A stretch of DNA of 35,247 nucleotides. It comes from Burkholderiales bacterium UBA2459. GTDB lineage: Bacteria > Pseudomonadota > Gammaproteobacteria > Burkholderiales > Burkholderiaceae_E. The notes under the pieces were generated by a model. That model did not search any database and was not told where the DNA came from. It saw only the letters and a list, made by a program, of their open reading frames with translations. Below are positions 16,787-25,156 of the stretch, piece after piece. The position numbers were made by a program, and so were the translations under genes. Location: the NCBI GenBank assembly GCA_002342365.1, contig DDPV01000040.1, positions 87,079 through 122,325 of the forward strand, written 5' to 3'. The first letter of the stretch is position 1. The number at the start of each line of letters is the position of its first letter.

Positions 16787-17857
16787 ATGCGCATTGTTTT
16801 TGCAGGCACACCGGAATTCGCGGTTCCGACCCTAGAGGCTTTGCAGGCAAGCACCCACGAGATCCTTGCGGTCTACACCCAGCCTGATCGACCAGCAGGG
16901 CGGGGACAAAAAATGCGCGCCTCCGCGGTCAAGCAGGCCGCGCTCGCACGGGGTCTGCCGGTGATTCAGGTGGAAGATTTCAAAAGTCCGCAGGCAATGG
17001 AGGTGCTGCAATCGCTCCGTGCCGATGCGATGGTGGTGGTCGCTTATGGGCTGTTGTTGCCGCAAGCGGTGCTCGATCTTTTTGGGGCTGCCTGCTGGAA
17101 TCTTCATGCTTCGCTTTTGCCTCGGTGGCGGGGAGCGGCACCGATTGCGCGGGCGATCGAAGCGGGGGACCTGCAAACCGGGGTGGCGGTGATGAAGATG
17201 GAACGAGGTCTTGACACTGGCGGCGTGCTGATGCAAATCGAAGAGACGATCACCCCCGAAGACAGTACGCAAAGCCTGCAAGCGCGTCTTGCTTTGCTTG
17301 GAGCCGGTTTGATGGTCGAAGCCATCGATCGGGTCGAAAGGCTTTTGCAAGCCGGGCAGCCGATCGAAGCCGTTCTTGAGCCGCAAAGCAGCAGCGGCAT
17401 CGTCTACGCTGCAAAGCTCAGGAAAGACGAGGCGCGGCTGGATTTCACTCAGCCTGCGCAGCAACTCGAGCGAAAAATGCGTGCCTTCGACCCGACTCCC
17501 GGCTGCCTGACCTGGTATCTGCCACCATCACCGGATGCCGCGCCGCAGATGCTCAAATGCTGGCGCGGTCGTGTTCAGCCGATGCCAGTAGGTCAAACAA
17601 CGGATCAGGCTTGCAAGGAGCGGGGACAGACTTACGAAGAGCGGAGTCAGCGTGGGGCGTTCGTGCAGCCAGGCCTGGTGATCGGCTTTGGCGCTGACGG
17701 CCCGCTAATTGCCTGCGGAGCCGATTGTCTTGAGCTGAGGGAAGTCCAAGCCGCGGGCGGGCTTCGCCAGCCGGCCTCGCGCTGGGCCTCGCAGGTCCAG
17801 TTGCGCCTTGGCGATCGCCTTGGTGATCCTGGCATCGCGGACCGGGTCGGCGCCTAA
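16787..17857 (+). CDS. fmt: Methionyl-tRNA formyltransferase
   Basis: Formylates Met-tRNAfMet using 10-formyltetrahydrofolate. The 356-residue product starts MRIVFAGTPEFAVPTLEALQ. The catalytic site Asn105/His107 lies in WNLHASLLPRWRGAAPI and Asp143 in MERGLDTGGVLM. The C-terminal tRNA-binding domain contains AFDPTPGC and ends LREVQAAGG. It is longer than the typical 310-320 residues because of an insertion around residues 265-290 (GQTTDQACKERGQTYEERSQ) containing an imperfect (K/E)ER(G/S)Q repeat, and a C-terminal tail RLGDRLGDPGIADRVGA in which RLGD is repeated by a 12-bp duplication. Both are away from the catalytic domain. It lies downstream of def and 47 bases upstream of rsmB. Confidence 0.96.
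   Translation: MRIVFAGTPEFAVPTLEALQASTHEILAVYTQPDRPAGRGQKMRASAVKQAALARGLPVIQVEDFKSPQAMEVLQSLRADAMVVVAYGLLLPQAVLDLFGAACWNLHASLLPRWRGAAPIARAIEAGDLQTGVAVMKMERGLDTGGVLMQIEETITPEDSTQSLQARLALLGAGLMVEAIDRVERLLQAGQPIEAVLEPQSSSGIVYAAKLRKDEARLDFTQPAQQLERKMRAFDPTPGCLTWYLPPSPDAAPQMLKCWRGRVQPMPVGQTTDQACKERGQTYEERSQRGAFVQPGLVIGFGADGPLIACGADCLELREVQAAGGLRQPASRWASQVQLRLGDRLGDPGIADRVGA
17804..17827 (+). repeat. 12-bp tandem duplication at the 3' end of fmt
   Basis: CGCCTTGGCGAT (17804-17815) is followed directly by CGCCTTGGTGAT (17816-17827), differing at one base. It encodes RLGD-RLGD in the extreme C-terminus of Fmt, so the duplication is in frame and probably neutral. Confidence 0.75.
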
Positions 17858-17884
17858 AGCCTGCAAGCTGAAAAACCTGTTGCG

Positions 17885-17924
17885 ATGAAAGCGCAGTCAT
17901 TCACGTGAAAGCGCAGCCTTTGAG
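17885..17924 (+). repeat. 20-bp imperfect duplication spanning the rsmB start codon
   Basis: Copy 1 (17885-17904) begins ATGAAAGCGCAG and copy 2 (17905-17924) begins GTGAAAGCGCAG; 15 of 20 positions agree, including 11 in a row. Copy 1 opens a seven-codon frame (MKAQSFT) whose TGA stop overlaps the GTG start of rsmB (GTGA at 17905-17908). Confidence 0.6.
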
Positions 17925-19326
17925 GGGCTCTCAGACAAAGCGCTGGGGCCTGAGCTGGGAATTTCAGGCGGTGGCGCAGGCCTTGTATGCCAGCCTTCAT
18001 CCTCAGGCCGAGTCAGCTGCCGGTCTCCCCGAACAATTGCACCGGGCTCGTGTGCAGCTGATGCGGGGCTTAAGTGACGAAGCGGCAGACTCTTCCCGGG
18101 TGTTGCGCGAAATGGCTGCCGGTGCGCTTCGCCGATGGGGATTGGTGCGAGCACTTCAAGCGCTGATGAGCGCGCGCAAAACCTTGGTCGAGCCTTTGCC
18201 TGAGGCGATCACATTGGGCGATTGCCTGATTCGGCTAAGCCTGTCGTGGATGATCGAGCAGCCTCAAAAGGCTGCGATGGTGGTCGATCAGGCAGTCGAG
18301 TGCGCCAAGCGCATCACACCGAAATCGGCGTCCTACACCAACGCCTTGCTGCGTCGTTTTGCGCGTGAACGCGAAGCACTCATTCAAACCGCCCAACAAC
18401 AGCAGGAAGCAACATGGAATGTGCCCGCCTGGTGGCTGGCAGCGATGCAGGAAGCTTATCCGCACGCCTGGCAAAGGGCGCTTGAAGCTGCAAACAAGCC
18501 TGCACCGCTGAGTCTTCGGGTGAATCGGCGAAAAATCACGCCACAAGCGCTCCGTGCGCTGATGGCCGAACAAGGCTTTGAGGCTGCCGCGTTTGAAAAC
18601 CCGCCTGAGTCCATCCTAAACCCCGAGGCAAGCCCTTTGCTTCACACGGCCGATGCGCTTTACCTTCCCGCGTCGACCGATCCCAAGCGTCTGGCCGGTT
18701 TTGCGCAGGGCTTTTTTTCGGTGCAAGACCTGGGCGCCCAACAGGCTGCCTGGCTTTTGGATTTGCACGACGGGATGCGGGTTTTGGATGCCTGCGCTGC
18801 GCCGGGAGGCAAAAGCGGGCACATTCTGGAGCTCGCTGACTGCGACTTGGAGGCCTGGGATGGGTCGGCCCGAAGACTTGAGCGGGTGGCGGAGAACCTC
18901 AAGCGCTTGCAACTTGCGGCCAAACTTGCTTGCGTGGACATTCTGGGCGCGGCAAAACTGCCTGCGCCGCCGGAAAGCTTCGACCGTATCTTGCTTGATG
19001 CGCCTTGTTCGGCATCGGGAATCATCGGAAGGCATCCCGAGATCCGCTGGCGTCGTCAGCCCCAGGAGCTGGCTCTGCATCAAGCGCAGCAAAGGGCAAT
19101 GCTTGGCAGGCTTTGGCCACTGCTCAAGCCGGGCGGGGCTTTGTTGTTTGTCACTTGCTCGCTTTTCCCCCAGGAAGGGCGGGATTTGATCGCTGACTTC
19201 GTGGAGCAATGTCGGGAGGCCGAGCAGCTGCCGCTTGCAGGCTTTTCAGCGCTGTTGCCGTCAAACCACGAATCGCTGCGACACGATGGTTTTTACTACG
19301 CCTCTTTACGCAAACGAAGAAACTGA
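17905..19326 (+). CDS. rsmB: 16S rRNA (cytosine967-C5)-methyltransferase RsmB
   Basis: Methylates C967 of 16S rRNA using S-adenosylmethionine. The 473-residue product has an N-terminal NusB-like RNA-binding domain (AQALYASLHPQ ... ASYTNALLRRFAR) and a C-terminal methyltransferase domain with the SAM motif VLDACAAPGGKSGHILELA, motif IV LLDAPCSASGIIGRHPEIRW (Cys368) and motif VI VTCSLFPQEG (Cys418, the expected nucleophile). The GTG start at 17905 is the only one that keeps the start of the NusB domain complete, apart from a TTG at 17920; it has no ribosome site and may depend on coupling to a mini-frame overlapping it. It follows fmt in the def-fmt-rsmB series and is followed 11 bases later by the DUF4390 gene. 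Confidence 0.95.
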   Translation: MKAQPLRGSQTKRWGLSWEFQAVAQALYASLHPQAESAAGLPEQLHRARVQLMRGLSDEAADSSRVLREMAAGALRRWGLVRALQALMSARKTLVEPLPEAITLGDCLIRLSLSWMIEQPQKAAMVVDQAVECAKRITPKSASYTNALLRRFAREREALIQTAQQQQEATWNVPAWWLAAMQEAYPHAWQRALEAANKPAPLSLRVNRRKITPQALRALMAEQGFEAAAFENPPESILNPEASPLLHTADALYLPASTDPKRLAGFAQGFFSVQDLGAQQAAWLLDLHDGMRVLDACAAPGGKSGHILELADCDLEAWDGSARRLERVAENLKRLQLAAKLACVDILGAAKLPAPPESFDRILLDAPCSASGIIGRHPEIRWRRQPQELALHQAQQRAMLGRLWPLLKPGGALLFVTCSLFPQEGRDLIADFVEQCREAEQLPLAGFSALLPSNHESLRHDGFYYASLRKRRN

Positions 19327-19337
19327 GCCATTCCCGC

Positions 19338-20300
19338 ATGAACGGGGACTTCATGTTGAGCGTTGATAATGGCGGCATGCATGCTTACCTTTTCAGACGC
19401 CTTCATCGGCCCGAGCGATTGAGCGCCTTGCGCTCGATCGGCGCAAAGGGGTTTGGCTGCCGGCAACAAGGCCTTGCGCGCTGGCTGCAGCCCATGCTTC
19501 GGATGCTTGTGCTGGCAATGTCGATGGCGGGCCTTGCATGGCATGCCGTTGCTGCCAATCCCGATCCGGCGGCAACGCAAGAGCCGGCTGCCGCAACGGC
19601 GGCCGCTTCGGCAGCTGTTGCAGCGGCCCAACTCGTATTCAACTCAACCGCTGAAGCGCCATCGCTTGAGCAAGGCATCGAAGTGTTGCAGGCGGGACTG
19701 CTTCAGGTCGCCGGACGGGATGACTACTGGATTAACGCAGGGCTGAGCATTCTGTTGAATCCGACCTTAAGCGATGCGGTCAACCGCGGCGTGCCGCTAT
19801 ATTTTGTGCTGGACGCTGAACTCATCAAGCCGCGCTGGTACTGGTCTGATGAGCGCTTGGCTCTTCGTTCAAGGGTTTACCGCCTGCATTACCACGCGAT
19901 CACCCGTCAGTATCGATTGCAAAGCGTAACCGCTTCGCCCCAAACCTCCGGATCGCCGCCGCTCAGTCTGACCAACCCCGCAACCTGGCTTGCGCCGCTC
20001 GGGCTAGGCCCTGCCGCCACCGGCACGGGACCAACTCCCCAATCGACGGGTCTTTATCAGTCGTTTGCAAGTTTGCAAGAGGCGCTGCAGGCTATGGGTC
20101 GGGTACGCGGCTGGCCATTGATCGAAAACCAGCGCTTGCAGACAGGACAAAGTTATGAGCTTAGGCTCAGAATGCGTCTGGATGCGAATCAGCTGCCCAG
20201 GCCTTTGCAAATACCTGGCATCAGTCAGAAAGACTGGTCGATTGAGAGCCCATGGAAACGCTATCCCTTCGAGATCGCGACGAAGAAAAGCGCTCCCTGA
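19338..20300 (+). CDS. DUF4390 domain-containing exported protein
   Basis: Protein of unknown function belonging to DUF4390, which is regularly found between rsmB and an NtrY-type kinase in betaproteobacteria. The mature region has the family pattern: VLQAGLLQVAGRDDYWINAG, VPLYFVLDAELIKPRWYWSD, YRLHYHAITRQYRL, then YELRLRMRLDANQLPRPLQI and QKDWSIESPW. An apparent signal peptide, MLRMLVLAMSMAGLAWHAVA followed by ANPDP, starts at the internal ATG at 19494, so the true start may be there; starts at 19338 or 19353 would give a long Arg-rich leader. An Ala-rich stretch (AAATAAASAAVAAAQ) follows the signal. The 3' end overlaps the kinase gene by 49 bases, implying co-translation. Confidence 0.82.
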   Translation: MNGDFMLSVDNGGMHAYLFRRLHRPERLSALRSIGAKGFGCRQQGLARWLQPMLRMLVLAMSMAGLAWHAVAANPDPAATQEPAAATAAASAAVAAAQLVFNSTAEAPSLEQGIEVLQAGLLQVAGRDDYWINAGLSILLNPTLSDAVNRGVPLYFVLDAELIKPRWYWSDERLALRSRVYRLHYHAITRQYRLQSVTASPQTSGSPPLSLTNPATWLAPLGLGPAATGTGPTPQSTGLYQSFASLQEALQAMGRVRGWPLIENQRLQTGQSYELRLRMRLDANQLPRPLQIPGISQKDWSIESPWKRYPFEIATKKSAP

Positions 20301-22522
20301 CCCGCGTGCTCCGCGCGGTTCTGGTGCTTGCCATCGGCTTGGCCGGCGTGCTTTTGCTTGCGCTCTCGGCGGCCACCCGCAACACCCAGTTCTTTACCGA
20401 CTACTACCCGGTGCTCTTGTGGAGTGCAGTGGCCTTGGGGCTGGTCTTGCTGCTCTTGCTCGCCGAATTGTTGCGGCGCCTCATCAGCCGTTTGCACCGT
20501 GGGCTTTTCGGATCAAGGCTGATGGCGCGCATGGCGGTGATTTTTGTGCTGCTCGCGGTTGCGCCAGCTGCGCTGATGTTTTATGTATCGGTCCAGTTCA
20601 TTGAGCGATCGGTTGAGTCCTGGTTTGATGTTCCGGTGGAAAGGGCGCTTGATTCCGGTTTGAGTCTGGCGCGGGTGAGTCTGGATTCAAGGCTTCAGCG
20701 TTTGCTCCAGGATGCAAAACAATCCGCGCAGCAGCTTGATCCGAATGCCGGATTGAGCACGGCAGCGCAACTCGAGCGACTTCGGGTACGGCTGGGTGCT
20801 TCTGAGCTCCAACTATTGAGCGCCTCAGGCAAGTTAATCGCCTCAGCCAACGAGTCGACCGCTAGTTTTGTGCCGGCGGTAACGCCGGCTGCCCTGCTGA
20901 GACAGGCCAAGCTACAAGGTCAATGGAGCGCGATCGAGGGTTCCGACGGGGGTTATCGTTTACGGGTTCTTGTGCCCTGGGAGCAGGCGCTTGGGGGTCT
21001 TGAGCCAGCCTGGATTTCTGCGATTGCCCCGGTTCCCCCAAGCCTTGCTGAGCTGGCCGAAGTTGCGCAACAAGGTTGGCGCGATTATCAGGAGCTGTCG
21101 CTTTCGCGAAGCACCCTCAAGCGCCTGTTTCGAATCACCCTGGTGATGGTTTTTCTTTTAACCACCTTTGCGGCGGTTGCGGCAGCCTTTTTGCTGGCAG
21201 GCTGGCTTGTGGGGCCGCTGGCCGAACTTGCCAAGGCTACGCGGGTGCTGGCAAGCGGACAGTTTATTGAAGTCAAGGACTACGCTGCCCGCGACGAACT
21301 AGGCGTGCTGATGCAATCCTTCAACCGCATGTCGCGCGGTTTGCACGATGCGCAACAGACGATCGGACAAAACCAGCTTGCATTGCAAACCGTGAACCTG
21401 CGCTTGCAAAGCGTGTTGTCGCATATCGACGCAGCGGTTCTGGTTTTTGACGCATCCATGCGGCTTGAGTCGGCCAATGCCCAGGCTGAACGGCTCTGGG
21501 GTCAGTCTTTGTCGGCTTGCACAGGCTGGCCGCTCTTGCAACTACCGGGCCAACCTGAGCTGGGCCAGGCGATTCACCAGGCTTTTGCCGATCAGCCGGA
21601 AGATGAGGCTCCGAGTTGGCGCAGACAATGGACTTTGCACCATGATGCGCAGGTGGTTCTGGCGCGTGGCGCCAAACTGGGCGGTGAACGCGCTGGCTAT
21701 GTGGTGGTGCTCGACGATGTGACGCAGGTCTTGTCAGGCGAGCGCGCGCTTGCCTGGGCCGAGGTGGCGCAACGTCTGGCGCACGAAATTAAAAACCCGC
21801 TTACGCCGATTCAGCTTTCTGCCGAGCGCTTGCAGCGCAAACTCAGGCCTGTGTTGAGCGGCGCGCAAGCCGAATTGGTTGAAAAAACAGCACAGACCAT
21901 TGTCAGTCAAGTGGATGCCCTGAAGTCCTTGGTTGATCAGCTGCGGGATTACTCAAGGCTTGCCTCTACGCAGCTTGAATCACTCGCGCTCAACGATCTT
22001 GTCAGTGAAGTCGCATCGCTTTACGGGCGAGAGGTACAGCTCGAGCTTGACCTGCAGGCGGGCTATATCCGGGCCGATCGCCTGCAAATGCGGCAGGTTT
22101 TGCACAACCTCACCAAAAACGCCTTGGAGGCCCAGCAAGAGCATCAGCTTGCGCTCGCCCAAGCGGGCGATCAGGGTCAGGATCCGGGCTCTGGATCAAG
22201 CAAGGTGCATCCGGAAGCGTCGCCGCTTGTCAAACCGATCCTGATTTCAACCAAGGCATTGAAGCTTTCCGATGGCCGCGAGGGCTTGCGGCTGCGGGTT
22301 CGCGATCACGGCGCGGGCTTTTCGGAGGCGATGCTTGCGCGTGTTTTCGAACCCTATGTCACAACAAAGCGGACCGGCAGTGGACTTGGCCTTGCGATTG
22401 TGCGCAAAATCGTCGAGGAACATGGTGCGCAGGTTGAAGTCAGCAACTGGTCAACCGACACCCCTGGCAACGGCGGGGCGCAGGTCAGTGTGGTGTTTCC
22501 GATCGTGGCAAGTCCTGTGTAA
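20252..22522 (+). CDS. NtrY-like membrane sensor histidine kinase
   Basis: 756-residue inner-membrane kinase. Two hydrophobic segments near residues 20-42 and 48-75 and another near 90-112 are followed by an extracytoplasmic region, a further membrane segment near 290-315 (VFLLTTFAAVAAAFLLAGWL), a HAMP domain (VGPLAELAKATRVLASGQF ... DELGVLMQSFNRM), a PAS-like domain (AAVLVFDASMRLESANAQAE), a HisKA domain with phospho-accepting His511 in RLAHEIKNPLTPIQLSAERL, and an HATPase domain (N-box LTKNALEAQ, DHGAGF, TGSGLGLAIVRKI). This layout is that of NtrY. A Gly/Ser-rich insertion lies between the N-box and G1 box. It overlaps the DUF4390 gene and precedes its cognate regulator by 29 bases. The signal is unknown. 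Confidence 0.92.
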   Translation: METLSLRDRDEEKRSLTRVLRAVLVLAIGLAGVLLLALSAATRNTQFFTDYYPVLLWSAVALGLVLLLLLAELLRRLISRLHRGLFGSRLMARMAVIFVLLAVAPAALMFYVSVQFIERSVESWFDVPVERALDSGLSLARVSLDSRLQRLLQDAKQSAQQLDPNAGLSTAAQLERLRVRLGASELQLLSASGKLIASANESTASFVPAVTPAALLRQAKLQGQWSAIEGSDGGYRLRVLVPWEQALGGLEPAWISAIAPVPPSLAELAEVAQQGWRDYQELSLSRSTLKRLFRITLVMVFLLTTFAAVAAAFLLAGWLVGPLAELAKATRVLASGQFIEVKDYAARDELGVLMQSFNRMSRGLHDAQQTIGQNQLALQTVNLRLQSVLSHIDAAVLVFDASMRLESANAQAERLWGQSLSACTGWPLLQLPGQPELGQAIHQAFADQPEDEAPSWRRQWTLHHDAQVVLARGAKLGGERAGYVVVLDDVTQVLSGERALAWAEVAQRLAHEIKNPLTPIQLSAERLQRKLRPVLSGAQAELVEKTAQTIVSQVDALKSLVDQLRDYSRLASTQLESLALNDLVSEVASLYGREVQLELDLQAGYIRADRLQMRQVLHNLTKNALEAQQEHQLALAQAGDQGQDPGSGSSKVHPEASPLVKPILISTKALKLSDGREGLRLRVRDHGAGFSEAMLARVFEPYVTTKRTGSGLGLAIVRKIVEEHGAQVEVSNWSTDTPGNGGAQVSVVFPIVASPV

Positions 22523-22551
22523 GCTAAGCGCTGGCGCTTAAACGAGGTTTT

Positions 22552-23457
22552 ATGGCAGATATTTTGGTCGTCGATGACGAGATTGGTATCCGGGAGTTGT
22601 TGAGTGAGATTCTTGGTGACGAAGGCCATGAAGTCTTGCAAGCGGAAAACGCTGCTCAAGCGCGCAGTGCACGTCTTGCCGCAAGGCCCGATTTAGTTTT
22701 GCTCGACATCTGGATGCCCGATACCGACGGCATTGCGCTGCTCAGGGAATGGTCAGAAGCCGGTCTGCTTGATATGCCGGTGATCATGATGTCGGGCCAT
22801 GCGACGGTGGAAATGGCTGCGCAGGCAACCCGGCTAGGTGCCGTGGGCTTTCTCGAAAAGCCGATTGCGCTGCAAAAACTTTTAGTTGCGGTGCAAAAGG
22901 GCTTGCAAGGGACAGCCAGTGCCGGCCTCACAACTTCGCCGCTGTCCGCACAAGTCACGATCGTCAAATCGCCCACGCCTTACCCTGGACACAGTGCGAT
23001 TGCAGAGGCAAAGAGCGATGCCTTTGACAGAACAATGCCAGGCGAGCTCGCAAGGCATACATCAGGCCATGCCCCGCTGCCTGATGCATTCGTGAGGCAA
23101 GGCTGGACCGCAACCAGTCCGCAGCAGGCCACAGCGAATGCCGGCAGCGCAGGCGCGCCGCTCCATGGGGCGTCGATGGCAACGCCGATCAGCGCGGTCG
23201 GATCGCCCTGGTCCTTGTCGGCGCCTGTGGATCAGGAAAACACTTCACCAACGGCGCGCTTGGCGCAGCTTTCGCTCGATCAGCCGCTTCGCGAGGCGCG
23301 CGATGCCTTTGAGCGCTTGTACTTCGAACATCACCTGGCCCGGGAAGGTGGTTCGATGACCCGCGTTGCTGAGCGCACCGGCCTTGAGCGCACACACTTG
23401 TATCGCAAACTCAAGCAGCTTGGTGTTGAACTGGCACGTGGCGCGCGACGCGACTAA
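22552..23457 (+). CDS. Response regulator with Fis-type HTH, NtrX-like but lacking the AAA+ domain
   Basis: 301-residue regulator. The receiver domain (about residues 1-118) has the acidic pair Asp8/Asp9, phospho-accepting Asp52 in LLDIWMPDTDG, Ser81 and Lys103 (FLEKPI). The C-terminus (about 247-301) is a Fis-type helix-turn-helix (RVAERTGLERTHLYRKLKQL). Between them, where canonical NtrX has a sigma-54-activating AAA+ ATPase, there are about 125 low-complexity residues rich in Ser, Thr, Ala and Pro with no Walker motif or GAFTGA loop. It therefore cannot activate sigma-54 directly and probably acts as a conventional DNA-binding regulator. The ATG has GAGG four bases upstream. It is the likely partner of the preceding kinase. 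Confidence 0.9.
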   Translation: MADILVVDDEIGIRELLSEILGDEGHEVLQAENAAQARSARLAARPDLVLLDIWMPDTDGIALLREWSEAGLLDMPVIMMSGHATVEMAAQATRLGAVGFLEKPIALQKLLVAVQKGLQGTASAGLTTSPLSAQVTIVKSPTPYPGHSAIAEAKSDAFDRTMPGELARHTSGHAPLPDAFVRQGWTATSPQQATANAGSAGAPLHGASMATPISAVGSPWSLSAPVDQENTSPTARLAQLSLDQPLREARDAFERLYFEHHLAREGGSMTRVAERTGLERTHLYRKLKQLGVELARGARRD

Positions 23458-23510
23458 GCCTTAAGGTCTAGGTTTTTGACCGATCAAAAAACAATCAAGG
23501 AATGATCGGC

Positions 23511-23966
23511 ATGGACTTGTTGTTGCTTGCGCTTGCCGAGGACCTTCAGGCTGAGGCATTCCGAAGGGAAGTAAGGCAAGCCTGGCAAAGGGCAAGCGAG
23601 CTTGGGCCCTGTGGCCTATTGCTCAATCATCCGCAAGCTCAGCACGCGCCTGCCTGGGAGAGTCTGCCGCTTGAGGCGATGGCCAACGACGCGCCCGATG
23701 AAACGCAACAGCGGCTTGTATCGGCTGTCGCCGGAAGGCCAGCGATCGAAGTGCGGCAGCTGGCTGCTTGTGCATGCTGCGTGCAACAAGGGCAGCTTGG
23801 TCTGGTGCTTGCTGGCATGTATCGACGGCTCATCGCCTCAAGTCAGGCCTGCGATGCTGATCACGGGGCCGCCGTACTTTTGGTTGGAACACCGCAGCTT
23901 AATGAATCCGGACTCAAGCGCGGCATCCGCTATCTCAAACCCCCGCCGATTGTGCGCTGGGTTTGA
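23511..23966 (+). CDS. Uncharacterised protein with a CxCC motif
   Basis: 151-residue protein I do not recognise with confidence. The start at 23511 has AAGGA (23497-23501) nine bases upstream; an in-frame ATG at 23502 is too close to that site. It has no signal peptide or membrane helix. The centre reads VRQLAACACCVQQGQLGLVL (Cys87, Cys89, Cys90), which resembles the GCxCC metal-binding segment of CobW/COG0523 GTPases and the helix that follows it, and then AAVLLVGTP. However, no P-loop GxxGxGKS is present, so it is not a functional GTPase of that family. It lies 53 bases after the response-regulator gene on the same strand and converges on the dehydrogenase gene with a 17-base gap. The CobW resemblance is only an idea. 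Confidence 0.7.
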   Translation: MDLLLLALAEDLQAEAFRREVRQAWQRASELGPCGLLLNHPQAQHAPAWESLPLEAMANDAPDETQQRLVSAVAGRPAIEVRQLAACACCVQQGQLGLVLAGMYRRLIASSQACDADHGAAVLLVGTPQLNESGLKRGIRYLKPPPIVRWV

Positions 23967-23983
23967 ACGCCGCTGCAAAAAAC

Positions 23984-25156
23984 TCAGCTTTCGAAGCGAT
24001 CTGAGGCCTTGAGCGATGAAAGCGCTCCGGGTGAACGCCCAAAAGCTTCCTCGACACGCTGAGCACAGCGATCTAGCTGCGCCAGGGTGTTGGCATCAAT
24101 CGGAATCGCCTTCGCCCTGGCTTTGCGCATCGCGACTTCGGGTTCGCCCGGCAACAAAACCCGGTCGGTGAAGATCGTGGCGGCTGCGGCGGCGGCCTCG
24201 GAGCTCTGACTTAAGGCTTGGCTTGAGCCCTGACTGAGGGCCGCAGACTCAAGCCACTGAACAAAGCGCGCAAGCTCTTCAGAAAAATAGGAAGCCTGCC
24301 CGAGCCGGTCTGGATCGATCAGGATAACCAGCATATTGTTCCAAATCGCATACTGTTGAGGAAAATGCTTAGGGTGAATGCTTTCGCCGCCAATCAGCGC
24401 AGCGCCTAACAGTTCGCACACCAGAGCCAATCCGTAGCCCTTATGGCCTCCAAAGGTCAGCAATGCGCCCAACTGTCCGTCATCGTCGGGTTCAAACATC
24501 ACGGCCGGATTGTTGGTCGGCCGCCCTTTGGCGTCGATCAGGCAGGCGTCGGGTACCTCCACCCCCTTGTTGTAGGCCACACGCACTTTGCCGTGGGCAA
24601 TCGCGCTGGTGGCAAAGTCGACAATGATCGGCGCTTCTTCCTTTCGCGGGATCGCCGCGGTGAAAGGGTTGGTGAGAAAACGCGCCTGCGCCCCGCCAAA
24701 GGGCGCGACCATGGTCGGCGAACCGATCGCGTTGGTGAAGTGCACCGAGACCAGCCCTTTGTCGGCAGCCATTTCAGCCCAGTGTCCGATTCGGCCGATA
24801 TGGTGTGCATGGCGCAAGCCGAAGATGCAATGACCGTGCAACAAGGCGCGCTCAATACCAAGATCCATGGCTTGTCGGGCGACCGATTGCCCCATGCCGC
24901 GTTGTCCATCAGCGATAAAGAGGTTTGCCGCGTCGTGCGCCAGTCGAATCGACTGATTCAAGCGCAACTCCTGATGCATCAGCGAGGCGACATATCGGTC
25001 GTTCATGCCAACCCCGTGCGAGTCGTGTCCACTTAAATTCGCAAGCACGAGGTGTTCGGCGGTGTCTTGTGCCTCGCGCTCCTGGCTGCCTGCGCAACGC
25101 CATAAGTCGTAAACCCATCGCTCTAAAGTTTGCGGATCAATCAGAAAGTCGGCCAT
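23984..25156 (-). CDS. Ldh2/YbiC-family malate/lactate/ureidoglycolate-type dehydrogenase
   Basis: 390-residue NAD(P)-dependent oxidoreductase of the LDH2/MDH2 family, distinct from classical lactate dehydrogenase. Family features: LANLSGHDSHGVGMNDRYV near residues 36-54, the cofactor-site region LRHAHHIGRIGHWAEMAADK, VHFTNAIGSPTMVAPFGG, VDFATSAIAHGKVRVA, and GGHKGYGLALVCELLGAALIGG, ending VLLPGEPEVAMRKARAKAIPID. This ending and the overall length match YbiC-type 2-hydroxycarboxylate dehydrogenases. I chose the ATG at 25156, with AGGA six bases upstream, over an upstream in-frame start at 25249. Near the C-terminus is an unusual Ser/Ala-rich insertion (ALSQGSSQALSQSSEAAAAA) with an eight-residue repeat. 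Substrate unknown. Confidence 0.88.
   Translation of the reverse strand: MADFLIDPQTLERWVYDLWRCAGSQEREAQDTAEHLVLANLSGHDSHGVGMNDRYVASLMHQELRLNQSIRLAHDAANLFIADGQRGMGQSVARQAMDLGIERALLHGHCIFGLRHAHHIGRIGHWAEMAADKGLVSVHFTNAIGSPTMVAPFGGAQARFLTNPFTAAIPRKEEAPIIVDFATSAIAHGKVRVAYNKGVEVPDACLIDAKGRPTNNPAVMFEPDDDGQLGALLTFGGHKGYGLALVCELLGAALIGGESIHPKHFPQQYAIWNNMLVILIDPDRLGQASYFSEELARFVQWLESAALSQGSSQALSQSSEAAAAAATIFTDRVLLPGEPEVAMRKARAKAIPIDANTLAQLDRCAQRVEEAFGRSPGALSSLKASDRFES

Noticed and set aside
23473..23490. TTTTTGA-CCGA-TCAAAAA inverted repeat after the response-regulator gene as a terminator
   Set aside because: The stem is short and AT-rich, with no GC core and no T-run on the correct side for the upstream gene. 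At most a weak structure.
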